In this document: one piece after another, positions 43,932 to 54,897 of the stretch
Position numbering within the stretch: position 1 is the stretch's first letter
How the letters are laid out: every line of letters starts with the position of its first letter
DNA from: Melampsora larici-populina 98AG31
Lineage: Eukaryota > Basidiomycota > Pucciniomycetes > Pucciniales > Melampsoraceae
Assembly: GCF_000204055.1 (NCBI RefSeq)
Contig: NW_006768765.1
Span: 2,190,583-2,254,582 of the forward strand
Direction: 5' to 3'
Length of the DNA stretch: 64,000 bases
Notes under the pieces: generated by a model
The model's input: only the letters and a program-made list of their open reading frames with translations
The model's database searches: none
What the model was told of the DNA's origin: nothing
Made by a program: the position numbers and the translations under genes

Positions 43932-44755
43932 ATGTCGTCAGACAAAACTCAATATCATACTCACCTAACACTCAAGAGGTTCATAGAAGTTCAACAGAAT
44001 CGAGATTTTCTTCAACAAGAATTTGAACAAGCAATCGAGTCCAGTTTATCACCTACCGTCCCTGATCTTGAGCAAGCAGATCATTCTCTGAATGATAAAG
44101 ATGAAGATCGAACACATGAAATCCTAGCAGGGGAACCTCCACAAATCTCGGCATGTAGACGTACACACGTAGAAACTGAGCATGATAAAGAGGAATATCT
44201 GCAGCAGGTTCTTTTCTCGTTCGATTTAACCGTTTAACCCGTGGCAGCCAGTCCTTCGATTGGATTTGAACCTTTTCTGATTGCCTGTTTGATCCTACCA
44301 AAGCTAGGTCATGGCAATCTGTACCACGGGCTTCTTGGAGATCAAATCCGAAGTTAACCTTTTGGCTAAGCTATTGAGAGAAGATCTAGGTGTAGCTGCG
44401 CTTGCAGACCTGGTTGAAAAGGTACAAAATCTAGCGGAACGAAAAGTAAACGAGGTAAATCACAAACAATTTTGGCTTCATGTTTCCCTGAAATTGATTG
44501 TCTCAATGCGATGTATCGCCAGTGCCTGCAAAGGAGTCTCCTGCAGAGGAAGGCAACCCTCGAACAACGCGATTATGGAGAAGAGATCTCCAAACACGAA
44601 GAGAAGTAAGGTTGTAATTTTTGTCTCTCGAAAGTCATACGCATTGAATACCTCGATCCGATTTCAATAGGATCGCCGAACTTTCTACGTTGACCCTGGA
44701 GACCATGGAAGAAGTCAAAGCAGAGATGATCGATCGGGCTTCGGATGCAGCTTAA
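43932..44755 (+). CDS. small coiled-coil protein, unknown function (196 aa)
   Basis: Four exons, 43932-44207, 44308-44454, 44523-44605 and 44671-44755; all junctions are GT..AG and the phases agree, which supports a real gene although I do not recognise the family. The protein starts MSSDKTQYHTHLTLKRFIEV. It has helices with heptad-like spacing (FIEVQQNRDFLQQEFEQAIE; LLAKLLREDLGVAALADLV; AELSTLTLETMEEVKAEMI), an acidic middle, and no membrane segment or signal peptide. It resembles subunits of tethering or kinetochore-type complexes only in general character. The exon 1-2 junction uses a weak GTTCTT donor and is the least certain. Confidence 0.6.
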
Positions 44756-46621
44756 ATGTATGAAGATCTGTTTTACATTGTGTCGAATTTGTGAAAACAT
44801 GTATGTTTTCTTTTGAGATCGGCTGTCTGAGTTCATGTAACTGACAAGTTGCCTTGCGAATTTTAAGCCAGAACCAATCCTATCCATCCACGGAAAATCT
44901 AGCTATATGCACGCTGCATAGTGTGGGACATGACGGATATATAACGATCATGCAAATCAAATCCTTAGATAAGGTGCCATACCTCATTTGAAAGAATCAT
45001 GTAGGTTGAAAGATGGTTGAATCATTGCTATGCTTTTAATTGATGTGTATGTGCTGCTGCTGTTACTTCTTTGCAGATTGATCACCAAAATTCCTAAAAC
45101 TTCAATGATGTCCTGAAATTCTCACATCACTTTGCGCCTGTGTGTGATGATGTGCCAACAATCATTGGCAGAGTGGCTCAACGTTGAGCAAAGCACACAG
45201 GTCTACCATAGGTGTAACACAGCTTGAAAGGAACTTTTTTCGTGTTGTGTCTCACCAAATATTCCCATTAAACATGCGTGGGTTCAATTCAAACATCTAA
45301 GATGCAGCTTGAGTATCAGAGATGTCAGATTTTGATATACATGGTCTTTACACCTAGGAATATGCGTAGCACAGGTGCCAGTGTTCTGTTACCAGCACCC
45401 TGGTAAGCTCTATTAAAATGTACCAACAAAAATGGTATGTTTTGGGATGAGAGGTTTCACCCTTACACTAGCCAACACCGCAAGCGCTACGCAACCACTC
45501 TGCAATGGGGTGTTTTTTTTCTACCTCGCCGTTGTGGAGTGTTTGGGCAAATATTGCGGAAAATGCACAATATCGCCCTATTTCCGCAAGATTTGCCCTA
45601 AATAACCGTCAAAACCGACTGCAATTGCGGTGCGGGTTTCTGAGCAACGGGTTTTTTGAACCCGGGTTGTGGAGCGCTGGCACCGCACTATATTGTGTTG
45701 CTATTGCGTGCCCAAAAGCGCTACACAACCGCACCACAACCGCAACATAGTGCGGTGCTCTTGCGGTATTGCACTAGCCATGAAAGTGGTGAAGATTTCA
45801 CCCAGAAGAAGTTCATCTCAGGCATCCTGGTGGGATGACTGTGACAGGATGGTCAGTATAATACCTCCACATTTCTGTGAGCATACCAACAAGGTAGTGT
45901 TTTTGGTGTATGTGGATGAATATAACCCTAGCCTAGACCCTGGAAATTGGCCATCAGCTGCATAATCACAGATAGGTCTCCTACTTAATGTTCCTCATGT
46001 ATACATATGAATGGGAGCAGTGGGTGCAAGTGCAGTATCATGAAGCTGCTCAATGTGGGCTCACCTTCCCTCTTTGTGAATATTCAAACATTGATAAAGA
46101 CCTCCAGTCAGATTTTGCCAGAGATTGAGGGCAACAGATGAAAACTATTCCTCCCCCAGTGTGCATGTTTAATGATTTCCACTATGACCAGATCTTAAGG
46201 ATGTAGCTAAATTTGAGACCTGATTATCAGCTTGGAAACACAGGAAATGGGTGACAAGGTGATATGCCCATATCATTAAGTGTTTGAATAATCTTTGCAC
46301 TCTGCATTGTGTGGTATACCTTCTGCTGTCCTTGGCTTAAAAGCATCTGTGACTTGAACTGTGCATAACCCTTTCATCTTTTCTTGCCAAGTTTGTGGAC
46401 TAAAAGGCATGCCATGTGCTCTTGGTTTGCTCTTCCCAAAAAAGGTTAGAACAATGCACACCTCCCAGATGATAGGGATGTGGCCAAAATGAATGTACGT
46501 CCTTTGCACTATAAGTCACCAAAATGATGGATATGGGGCAAGGAGTAATTATATCAGTACACATGGATTGTGTTTAAGCAATTTTTCATACGTATATTCT
46601 TGTTTGAGTGTTATCTAGCCA
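44756..46621. other. repeat-rich spacer
   Basis: No gene. Holds the GC-richer MITE-like segment at 45470-45785 and otherwise transposon-like AT-rich sequence. Confidence 0.4.
45470..45785. repeat. MITE-like segment with CCGCAAGAGC-type inverted ends
   Basis: The left end has CACTAGCCAACACCGCAAGC followed by GCTACGCAACC; the right end reads inward, inverted, as GTGCAATACCGCAAGAGC and GTGTAGCGC. Several GCGGT/ACCGC motifs lie between. Ends and duplication are not clear. Confidence 0.4.
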
Positions 46622-47438
46622 CCCACTATTGGCCACTATCATAGCTATCAGTGAGCCCTTTGACCATAGTGGGTTGAACAAGGCGCTATAAACACACAAC
46701 TTATTGATATTCAGCACTATTGAGCGCTCAGAAAGCAATAAAGCACTGTGAAGCCAAATTGTAGCACTACAATCTCAAAACTTCACATTGCCATTGTCTA
46801 AAAACATTGAAGATCATATTGAATGGGATCAAAGAGAGACCATGACAAAGGACTAGAAAAGACAAACAATCAAACTGTAATTAAACAATGAAAATAAGAA
46901 GAGAAAACATTTGACTGTGATTTAAGAAAGGAATCAGGAAGTAAAACATTTGACTGTGATTAAAGAGAAAAATTGAGAGAGAAGAGAAAAAATCAAACTG
47001 TAATTAAACAAAGCAAGAGAATATATTGATTAGATTGATAATTCAATGAAATAGAAAAGTATCTGAACAGATCATTCCTTTGTCTGATCACTTGTTCTCA
47101 ACATCTCATCTTGAATGAGCACCCATACCTCCATGAGATTGCCTTCAGGCTTCACAATGTATGATTTTAACCACAATTAACATCCCACAGCTTGCCCCAT
47201 CTGCCTTGGAGACATTGCACCCTGCTGTGTGTGGTGCTACACTTTTGGGAATGTAGCACTTCAAAGTGCTCCAAAGCACTAAAATGGTGTGCAAATCATC
47301 ATAGCAGATCAAAAAAGGTAACAATTCCTATTTGATCAGGGGATAGTGGCACAGTAGAACACTATAAACATAGTCATACATATATATAGTGCTTGGTGCC
47401 ACAATGCACTTTGTATACATAGTGCTATCAATAGTGGG
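46622..47438. mobile_element. CACTA-like MITE (817 bp)
   Basis: Starts CCCACTATTGG and ends CAATAGTGGG, flanked on both sides by CCA (46619-46621 and 47439-47441), a 3-bp duplication as made by CACTA/EnSpm transposases. Subterminal zones hold many short AGCACT/AGTGCT motifs in both orientations (for example GTAGCACTTCAAAGTGCTCC), another CACTA habit. No coding capacity. The outer two C residues before CACTA are atypical. Confidence 0.72.
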
Positions 47439-47441
47439 CCA

Positions 47442-48036
47442 GACAGATGTTTCTGGGATGCCAGGGTTTGGTGTCAGTTGAGCTTTACATGTTACACATC
47501 TCAAGTGTGGGGACAAGTTCAAGCATTTATGGTATCAATAACCCAATCAACAATGGGATAGCACTTCACCATCTTGTTCTGATTTATGGTAGGTAGTTGA
47601 CACTTCAGCAATATGTTTGTTTTACATGTGCATTATTGTCAAGTTATATAATTGTTTTCCTCTTGGGGCTTTTGAAGTTATCACAACATGTTCTAAAGCA
47701 ATCTAAAAGCAAGTCACTCATACCCATGGTTACTTTAGTCAACAAAATATGGCTTGAAAACACTCTTCAGATCTTATACATCTCTCTTCCTTCTTCAAAT
47801 CTTTCTAGTCAAGTCATACATATCAACAAACTTTAAAGAAGAAGGCATCACATTATTACAAATGTGCGACATACAAACTGTTTAGAAATAGTGAAACGAA
47901 TATAAACATAAAAAATGAAAGAGAAAAGAGAAACCAAAACTCTAATGCTAAGTAGTTTCCAATCGAAAGGAACATCAAATGAATGCAAAACAAGACTATA
48001 AACATAAAAAAAACAATGCATGATAGTAAAATCAAA
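47442..48036. other. intergenic, no supported gene
   Basis: AT-rich spacer and probable 3' UTR of the minus-strand acyltransferase gene. Confidence 0.4.
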
Positions 48037-49733
48037 TTAACCAAATCCAGAAAGATTAGAAGGAGGCCAAATCAATCCGAAGAGCATCTTAATGACCACC
48101 GACCAATTTAACATATCCCACTGATCTTTAACCATCACACCTTTAAGTACTAAAGTATTAGTAACCCATCTACCAGATCCAATTAAAACAAAATATAACC
48201 ATAACCACCTCGAAAGTTTTTTACCTATTCCATCATTTGGTCGTACTGGTAACCAAACTCTTTCTATTACTGTTCCGATTCCTTGACTTAGGAAAAACAT
48301 CATCACTCCTGGTTCAAAGATTAATGTTAAAAAAGTTACTGGATTGGAGAGAGTCGGGGTTGGATACAAGCGGGAGAGGAGAATACAATGCATTACAGCA
48401 CTTTGAGAGAATTGTGCCGAAGAGAGGTATGAGTCAATTTAGGATTAGGCTTAGGGTTGATTGAAACTTCAAGGAAACTGACCTTATATAGAATGTTGCA
48501 AAGGCGTGAACGAGTGGGTTATTTGCACCTGGTATCAACCGAGCTAACCTGACATAACTACGACGCCAAACCTAAAAAAATCACCCACGAAACAAAAATA
48601 TGAAAGACACACAAATCGTCAAAAATTGATTCAAGGTGACGAAAAGTGAAGTCCGTGGTCTCTAATTTGAATTTGAAACATACATGATGCCACCTTTTAC
48701 CCCAGAGATCTACTAATCCAGAAGAAAGGATAGCCCGACGCGAGTTAGAAACAAGAGCGGTAGGAGGTATCAAATTTAAATGAGTGATAATAGGGTATGT
48801 GATAGCTTCTTCAAATGCATTTCCAAATGTAACAATTCCACCTAAAGCAAAAGTCAAAGCACATTGTACAAACAAAGGTTCATCCCATAATGGTCTACTC
48901 CCGTCTAAATTTAATCGACGTATATAAGCATGACAAATTAGATGAGCGATTTGTTGAATAGCCGCTGGAAGTAATGGCCATTCTGGTGTAGCCCAAGTTG
49001 TTTGAGGTGATTCGAGAACGCGTTGGGACCAAGAAAGAGCTCTGAGACGCCAGGGAAATAACCAAGGGGTTCCTGGTCTCAATAGGATGAGGTTGTCTAA
49101 AGCCCAAAGTATACGATCGGTCGACCAAAGTGGTGGATATGGAACTCTACGCCATTTTCTACATGGTTCTTTCGAGTTGATCACTTTGAGATCTTTGTGT
49201 GAAGAGTTCACCGGATTCTTTTTCGTCTCTGATTTATCCTTGTCTTTGTTTTCTTGATCTTTGAGTTCCTCGTGAGTCTCTTTCGATTCCTGAGTAGATT
49301 GATCAGGTACAATCCAATGAGCAGCGCGTTCAGGATCCCAAAGATTGATGATCGAAAAATCCAAAGCTCGAAAGACAATAATAAAAGCTATACTAGGAAA
49401 AGCTGTATCTCTGAGTGGTGAACCGAATGAATAATCGCGATTGAGTAAGATATCGTAAGCTAATCCGAAAAGAAAAGGTAATAATGATAATCTAAATAAG
49501 ATCGGAAGAGTACCAGGTGAAGGTAGAGAGATAGCCGAAAGAAGCAGTAGAAAGAAAGCCGTCAAGATTGGTTTGATAGCGGGTTTTAAAGATACTTTGA
49601 GATGATGATCGACCATAGGTTGATTGAAGAGATTAGTGATAGTACTCATGGTGTTATTCATCATGATATTGTGATGCTGAGGTGATGTTGAAGTTGCTGT
49701 TCTTGTTCTTGTTCTTGTTCTGATTGGTTTCAC
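48037..49733 (-). CDS. wax-synthase-like membrane-bound O-acyltransferase (500 aa)
   Basis: Minus-strand exons 48684-49733, 48483-48571 and 48037-48400; phases agree, 500 aa. Multiple membrane segments are visible (AFFLLLLSAISLP; ILFRLSLLPFLFGLAYDILL; SIAFIIVFRALDFSIINLW; CALTFALGGIVTFGN; VTFLTLIFEPGVMMFFLS; WLWLYFVLIGSGRWV). The wax synthase domain (MBOAT_2 type) is recognisable from DLWGKRWHHVWRRSY and, 30 residues on, FATFYISAVMHCILL, the conserved SGxxH-like site with the catalytic His. Such proteins esterify alcohols with acyl-CoA in the ER; in fungi many act on secondary metabolites or sterols, so the substrate is open. A charged Lys/Glu loop (ESKETHEELKDQENKDKDKS) faces one side. Start is the first ATG; in-frame ATGs at 49668-49670 and just after are alternatives. 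Confidence 0.85.
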
Positions 49734-50070
49734 AAATCACTTTCAATCTAAATTTAAATCAAATCACATTCAAGAACAACAGTTGAGTCCTAGCACAGCT
49801 CAATAATTAAGCATAGCCACAATTCCTACCTCAACCTTGCGCCTGTTGTCCTAACAAAAAAACATTGGGGAATGTTCTTCAAGAGGATGTCTGTCTAGAT
49901 AGTAGATGTCTATGGGATAAACAAGTTCCCTTCACAGCGCTTCGAGAATTCTTGGGGTCTTTTGGTGCTGATTTTTGTTGCGAGTTTTGTCCACAACTCG
50001 GAAAAAACTCTTTTCTACAATTTTAGTTTGACAGTCCTGGCGAGGAAATGTCAAGATATCTCTTGGCTAA
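49734..50070. other. spacer between acyltransferase start and MITE
   Basis: Likely promoter of the minus-strand acyltransferase. No clear TATA box. Nothing else seen. Confidence 0.4.
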
Positions 50071-50593
50071 GAGCATCTCCAATGTGGCTGAATCCGAATA
50101 GATGTACAGCTCAGTATTTCCCTCGGCTGGACAGCTGTAATTTTTTTCAGGTGACAGCGCCCTGCAACGCACAACTGAACTTCTTTCCCAATTCCTCATA
50201 GGGTTCATTTGAGGTTGAACCCCCGTCACCATATGTCTTCATCTACGTAATTGGTCGATCGCACCTATCGCGTTCCACACAATACATGTGATCGATTGCG
50301 CTCACCTCACGTAAAGAAAGAGAAAGGTAGTCCACGGATGTATGAATTTCTTTATTTTTGGCCCAATAGTCGTTGGGATACTGGGATTCAGATTATTCGG
50401 CCAGGTCAGCAAATTTGCTGACCTGAGCCTGGGAACGTGTCATTTCCGAAAAAACGAGTTCACAAGGGAGGTTCCATGTGGGAACACGACCTCGGCGTTG
50501 GATGAGGTTTGTCTGAATAACTCCAATACAGGTTACGTTTCTGACAGAAACGTAACATTTAGTCATTCAGATTCGGGAGCATTGGAGATGCTC
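50071..50593. mobile_element. PIF/Harbinger-type MITE (523 bp)
   Basis: Starts GAGCATCTCCAATG and ends CATTGGAGATGCTC; inverted ends continue as (G)GCTGAATCCGAA / TTCAGATTCGG. Flanked by TAA on both sides (50068-50070, 50594-50596). The GAGCATC start is shared with the MITE at 4832-5604, but the rest differs, so they are two families of the same superfamily. It contains two strong palindromes, at 50402-50425 and 50532-50556. Confidence 0.85.
50402..50425. other. 24-bp perfect palindrome in MITE
   Basis: CAGGTCAGCAAA followed by its exact reverse complement TTTGCTGACCTG. Another, GTTACGTTTCTG-A-CAGAAACGTAAC with 12-bp arms, lies at 50532-50556. Confidence 0.8.
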
Positions 50594-50729
50594 TAACCCA
50601 TATCTAGTACAAAATTTCGCACGCATCAGCTGCTTTACATAATTGCCTCCGCCCTCCTGCCAGCCCGCTCAATGAGCACCGGCTCAGCATCCAAGAAATG
50701 ATAATCAAATTGCATACCTATACCAGCCC

Positions 50730-51425
50730 GCCCGAGCAGTAGGCAGGTACTTACGGCTAAAGTCATACTTTTCAACTCACAACAGTGGGTATTTGGTTTT
50801 TTTCCTTGATCATGGATTATGAGGGTCACAGGCCTCACAAAATGACACTGGAAGCTCAAGGAGTTGTGTTTTAGCATCCATTGTATTGATTGAGCTCACT
50901 CAGAAGTGTTGTAAAAAGTTGTACAGCCATTCCGATATTGCTTGTCGCACCCTTTTGAAAAGAAAAAGTTTGTGAGCTCGAAACCTAAGTTTTAACCGGT
51001 TAAAACCTGAAGTTTGGCTGTATTGCCTTAAATTACAGCTGAGTTTGAAGTTTTATCGAGTAAAAACTTAGGTTTCAACTTTTTCTTTTTCAAAACGGAG
51101 CGACAAGCAATATCGGAATGGCTGTATGTAGCTGGACCACCAAATTAAATACAGGCCCCCTTAAGTGTGCTGATGTCTCCAAAAACATGGTGTCCAAGAA
51201 TCAAAACAGTGAATCTACCTGCAGTGACAATCAGAAACCGGTGAGAGGAGACACACAAGATGTTAAGGAACCTGTGTGTGGCTGGATGAGCAATTTTATG
51301 AGGTCTGTGAGTCTGTGACCCTCAAAATGGGCCAAAACAAAAAAGCAGCCAAAAATTCTGCTGTTGTGAGTTGAAAAGTACAACTTTAGCCGTAAGTCAC
51401 TCCCTTGACTACTTGGGCAGGGGGG
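50730..51425. mobile_element. long-TIR element carrying a nested MITE
   Basis: Left arm about 50730-50850 (CCGAGCAGTAGGCAGG, ACTTACGGCTAAAGT, ACTTTTCAACTCACAACAG, GAGGGTCACAG) matches, inverted, the right arm about 51290-51425. Arms of more than 100 bp suggest a Mutator-like or foldback element. Between them lies the mariner-type MITE at 50924-51124. Outer ends are approximate and no duplication was found; the right end nearly touches the hAT element at 51441. Confidence 0.6.
50924..51124. mobile_element. palindromic mariner-type MITE (201 bp)
   Basis: Starts CAGCCATTCCGATATTGC and ends with the exact inverse; flanked by TA on each side (50922-50923, 51125-51126). The inverted repeat continues through TTGTCGC, AAAAAGTT and AACCTAAGTTTT, so almost the whole element can fold into one hairpin. 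TA duplication is the Tc1/mariner mark. Confidence 0.88.
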
Positions 51426-51440
51426 ACTTTGATAAGTTTA

Positions 51441-54400
51441 AGGGATGCAGCACTGAGTCAACTCTGACTCAGTTCCTGGTGTTCCAAACTTGGTACTTCA
51501 ATTGAGTACCAATCCATGTGAGTTACCGTTAGAGTGCCAGACTCAAGTGTTTTTTGATGTAGAGTCTGGCTTGGGTTCCAGACTCAGCACAGCCCCATAT
51601 GTAAGTACTAGGGGTGGTAAAGGACTCACATTACAGTCTACTCACTCAGAGTACACTCATTCTTCATCAGACCAAGTGTACTCATGAATATTGAGTACCC
51701 TTGGTTGGATGGGTGTATTGTAAAAAGTGATTTGGGAGGTGAACCAACGGACAAAGGAACATGTTCCAAATTGCATACTTTCAGAGTAAAAAAATAAAGT
51801 AAAAAATGTGGTGGGGATTGTTTCTGGGTAAACAACGGTTCAGAGCAAAAGGAGATAAAACAAAATCAAGAAGTGGGTTAAGCAACATCCTCCACGCTCA
51901 CAGTTGCCTCCCAATTTGTGAGCCAGTCTTGGAAGAGAACAAGGTGGGTTTCAGGGTCCAGTTGACCTCAGGATGGAACAGCTATGTTGCCTGAGATAGA
52001 GAACACCCTCTTGACCAAGGCACCAGCTGCCCCGATTGTGAGGTGTCAAAGGGCTATCTGCGCTAAGACCAGTAGTCCGCTTGGCTTGGACATGCGCTGG
52101 ATAAAGAGGATGTTGGTCAGCTTTTCTCTAGGCGCCAAATACCACTTGAAGATGACTTAGAAATCATTGGAGAATTTTGGGTCCCAAAATTCTCCAATGA
52201 TTTCATTGAGGAGTACAGGATACAGTTGTTGCAAGTATTGGGTCACTTTGTTGATTTCTTGACTGGAATCACTCAAATGTTGAAAAGCTGAGGTACCCAA
52301 GAGTGAATATATCTCTTGAATTTTCTGTGGGTACTGCTTTTTGAAGCCACAGGAACAGGAGGTGGAGAATTTTTGTTGCTCTTGGTAGGGCTGGGCTTCC
52401 AAAGGTTGTATTTGTCTCAAAGGCAGTGCTTTGCAAGCACTTCAGCAGCAACATGATTTGAAAAGATTGTGTCTCTCTGCACAGGGTCAAGGAGGGTTGC
52501 AACCAACATCTGGTGGTTGGCCTCCTCATGGTGGAGATATTTCACTAGCTTGTCTTCATCTTGTTTGCAAGCTTGACCCCATGCACCTGGAACCTTCTGG
52601 TGTTTCTTCAATACTGTTTGAAGGGCCCAGAGTACAGTGAGTGCTAACTGCTTAGTGGCATCATTCAATTGAAAGATCTGAGTTGCAGTCTTGACCATTT
52701 CAAGGAACAGCTTCATATACTCAATAGTTTCCCAGTCCAACTTTTAGATGGCAAGGTGGAGATGTTTAGGGTCAGCAGTGTAGAGTTCCAGAGACTTCCT
52801 GAGGTTGAGAGTTTGTTGTACCTGCATTTCAAGATGGTCAGCCTAATAGAAAGAAACAATGGGAATTATCTCTATTATGATGCTCACCACATAATAGAAA
52901 TAATTCCAGCGAGTAGGAGGGCAGCTGTGGGGGAAGACTTGAGGGTCTTTCACACTTTCCTGGATCTTGATGAATGCCTCAAGTCCTTGAGGGCTTTTTT
53001 GGATGTGTGTATCCAAAGAGCAGATGTGAGTAACAATGTTGAACTTCTGCTTGCGTGCGGTAAGAATCACAGTGGGGGATTCTTCTAGGTGAGATTATTC
53101 TGGTGCAAAAATGTCTTCATAATTGAGTTGTCACAAGTCCACATTGTCTGTGTCCTGAGTTTGAGTCAGGCTTTGTACCTCAAGAAACACCTGAGAAATC
53201 AATTCACTGTGTCAAGGCAAAGATTCAGCCACTGGTACATTGCAGTTGCCAGTGCAAGGGAGTTTGTCAGGTTTGAATGATCTGCGGCTCTTAGCCATGC
53301 CAGATGTTTCAAAGGTGACAATGTCTTTGTCCGTCAGCTGCCCCATACCGTCCAGGAAGTCCTTGGCAACCAAGTTGATCATGTGGCACATGCAGCCATG
53401 GAACCTTGACTCAAAAGGTCAGTGGATACCAAGGTTTGCATGACGGCTGCCCAAAAGTTTTGCCATCACATGAGTTGATGAGGCATTGTTGCCGGTGACA
53501 TAGTAGTGACTCCGAAGGGCCCCAACGTGCTCCAGCGCCTTCCAGTATACCTTTGCAAGGTTTTCACTGGTGGGTTTACCTTCAAGTTTCTGATTTCAGG
53601 GTAAAAGATAGATATCAAGAGTTAGAAACATTAAATTTGGAGCAGGTCAAAAAGTAAGAGCACACTTACCTTGAAAGCTAGCAATTGTCAGCAGAACTTC
53701 CCATCTGAGTTGAAGAAAAAACCGTTGATAGCCATGTAGGTCCATGATCCAACAGTCTGTGGTCGTCAAGATTGAACCACTAACCAAAGCAACCTTGTCA
53801 AGGAGCTTGCGTTCCAATTCAATGAAAAGTGCCTTGGAGTCTGCCTCCACAGCCATTTGAGCTGGCCAATAAAAATATGGTACAATCACATGCAGAGCCT
53901 TCTGCATCCAAACACCCTCAAAAATCGAAAAAGGTAAATTCTTCCTGATCACCGCACCAACAAGGAGCATGCACAGCTCTTCCTTGCAATCTGCAGCACC
54001 AATGGGATCACTTTCTGGTTTGATGCTTCCTGGCTCATGGTTGTACCAAGCAAGTGCCAAACCTGGGGACAAGGATAGCTTGTTTGATATGGATTCAACT
54101 TGGTGGCAGTATCTTGAGAGGTGGTGTTGGTAAGAAGGCTATTGTCCTAGATCAATATCATCTAGATATTGAGAATCATGAATCCACTGGAGGCCTTGTT
54201 TGGCTGAGTATATGGTGAGGGTAGACTCATCCAAACAAGGTGTACAGTGAAAAAGGGATAGCAAGTCTTTGGCATGGATTGAGGGTAGGTTGAGTATGTT
54301 TGATCAACTTACACATACAAGTGAGTGCTCCAATATGGAGTGTAACTCATACAGTCTGGCAGAGGAGTACATGTACTCCTCTGTGGGGCCAATACCCATG

Positions 54401-54446
54401 CTTGGTGACTATGAGTTGGGTATACTCATACTCACTACTGCATCCC
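51441..54446 (-). mobile_element. degenerate hAT element, about 3 kb
   Basis: Ends AGGGATGCAGCACTGAGT (51441) and, inverted, AGGGATGCAGTAGTGAGT (ending 54446); one more outer base gives the CAGGGATG of hAT elements on the right side. Subterminal zones (51460-51720 and 54290-54440) are packed with GAGTAC/GTACTC and TGAGTGT-like motifs, as expected for hAT transposase binding. No 8-bp duplication is preserved. It encloses a broken transposase on the minus strand. Confidence 0.75.
52157..54072 (-). pseudogene. hAT transposase, broken
   Basis: Starts near 54072 with NLPFSIFEGVWMQKALHVIV (hAT PFxxxE block), then VSGSILTTTDCWIMDLHGYQ (the TtDxW motif with catalytic Asp) and QLRWEVLLTIASFQGK. After an intron-like gap come the ALRSHYYVTGNNASS and FHGCMCHMINLVAKDFL blocks near 53530-53330. 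Next, pieces around 52840-53070 carry the PTRWN motif, then LDWETIEYMKLFLEMVKTAT and HHEEANHQMLVATLLDPVQR (52740-52417). Stops and frame changes throughout; no functional product. Confidence 0.72.
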
Positions 54447-54897
54447 TGACCTATGTATAAAGTTGACTCTGAGATGACCCATACCATTTTATGGAACCCA
54501 AAAACCATGGGTTATCTTTGAGTATGGGCTACCAGAAATAGTAGTTGGTACAAAGGATTGAAGAATGGGAATGTGTCGGGAAAAGAGGTTTTGGATAATG
54601 ATGTACGGATCAAACACTCACATACATTCCTCTTAGACGAGTTGCCAAATCATTCATCTCATAGTGATTTGTGAAATGACGTCAACAGAGGATTGGATGA
54701 ATAGGAAGGGCAATTCCCTAATTCCCATTTCCTCAGTCAAAATCAGTAATCCAAAAGATTTCATTCCTTACATCCATCCATATCATTATCCCGAAAACAC
54801 ATCTTCCTTTTTTTGAATACTATAAGTAAAATTCTTTTAGGAAAAGAAAACTTCTTCTTCACATATATTGTTTTCTTAAAAGAGCCTTGCATTTACT
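54447..54897. other. spacer or 5' terminus of the DIRS-like element
   Basis: Leads into the DIRS-like ORFs. The terminal repeat of that element may lie here, but I could not match it with the 3' side. Confidence 0.35.
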
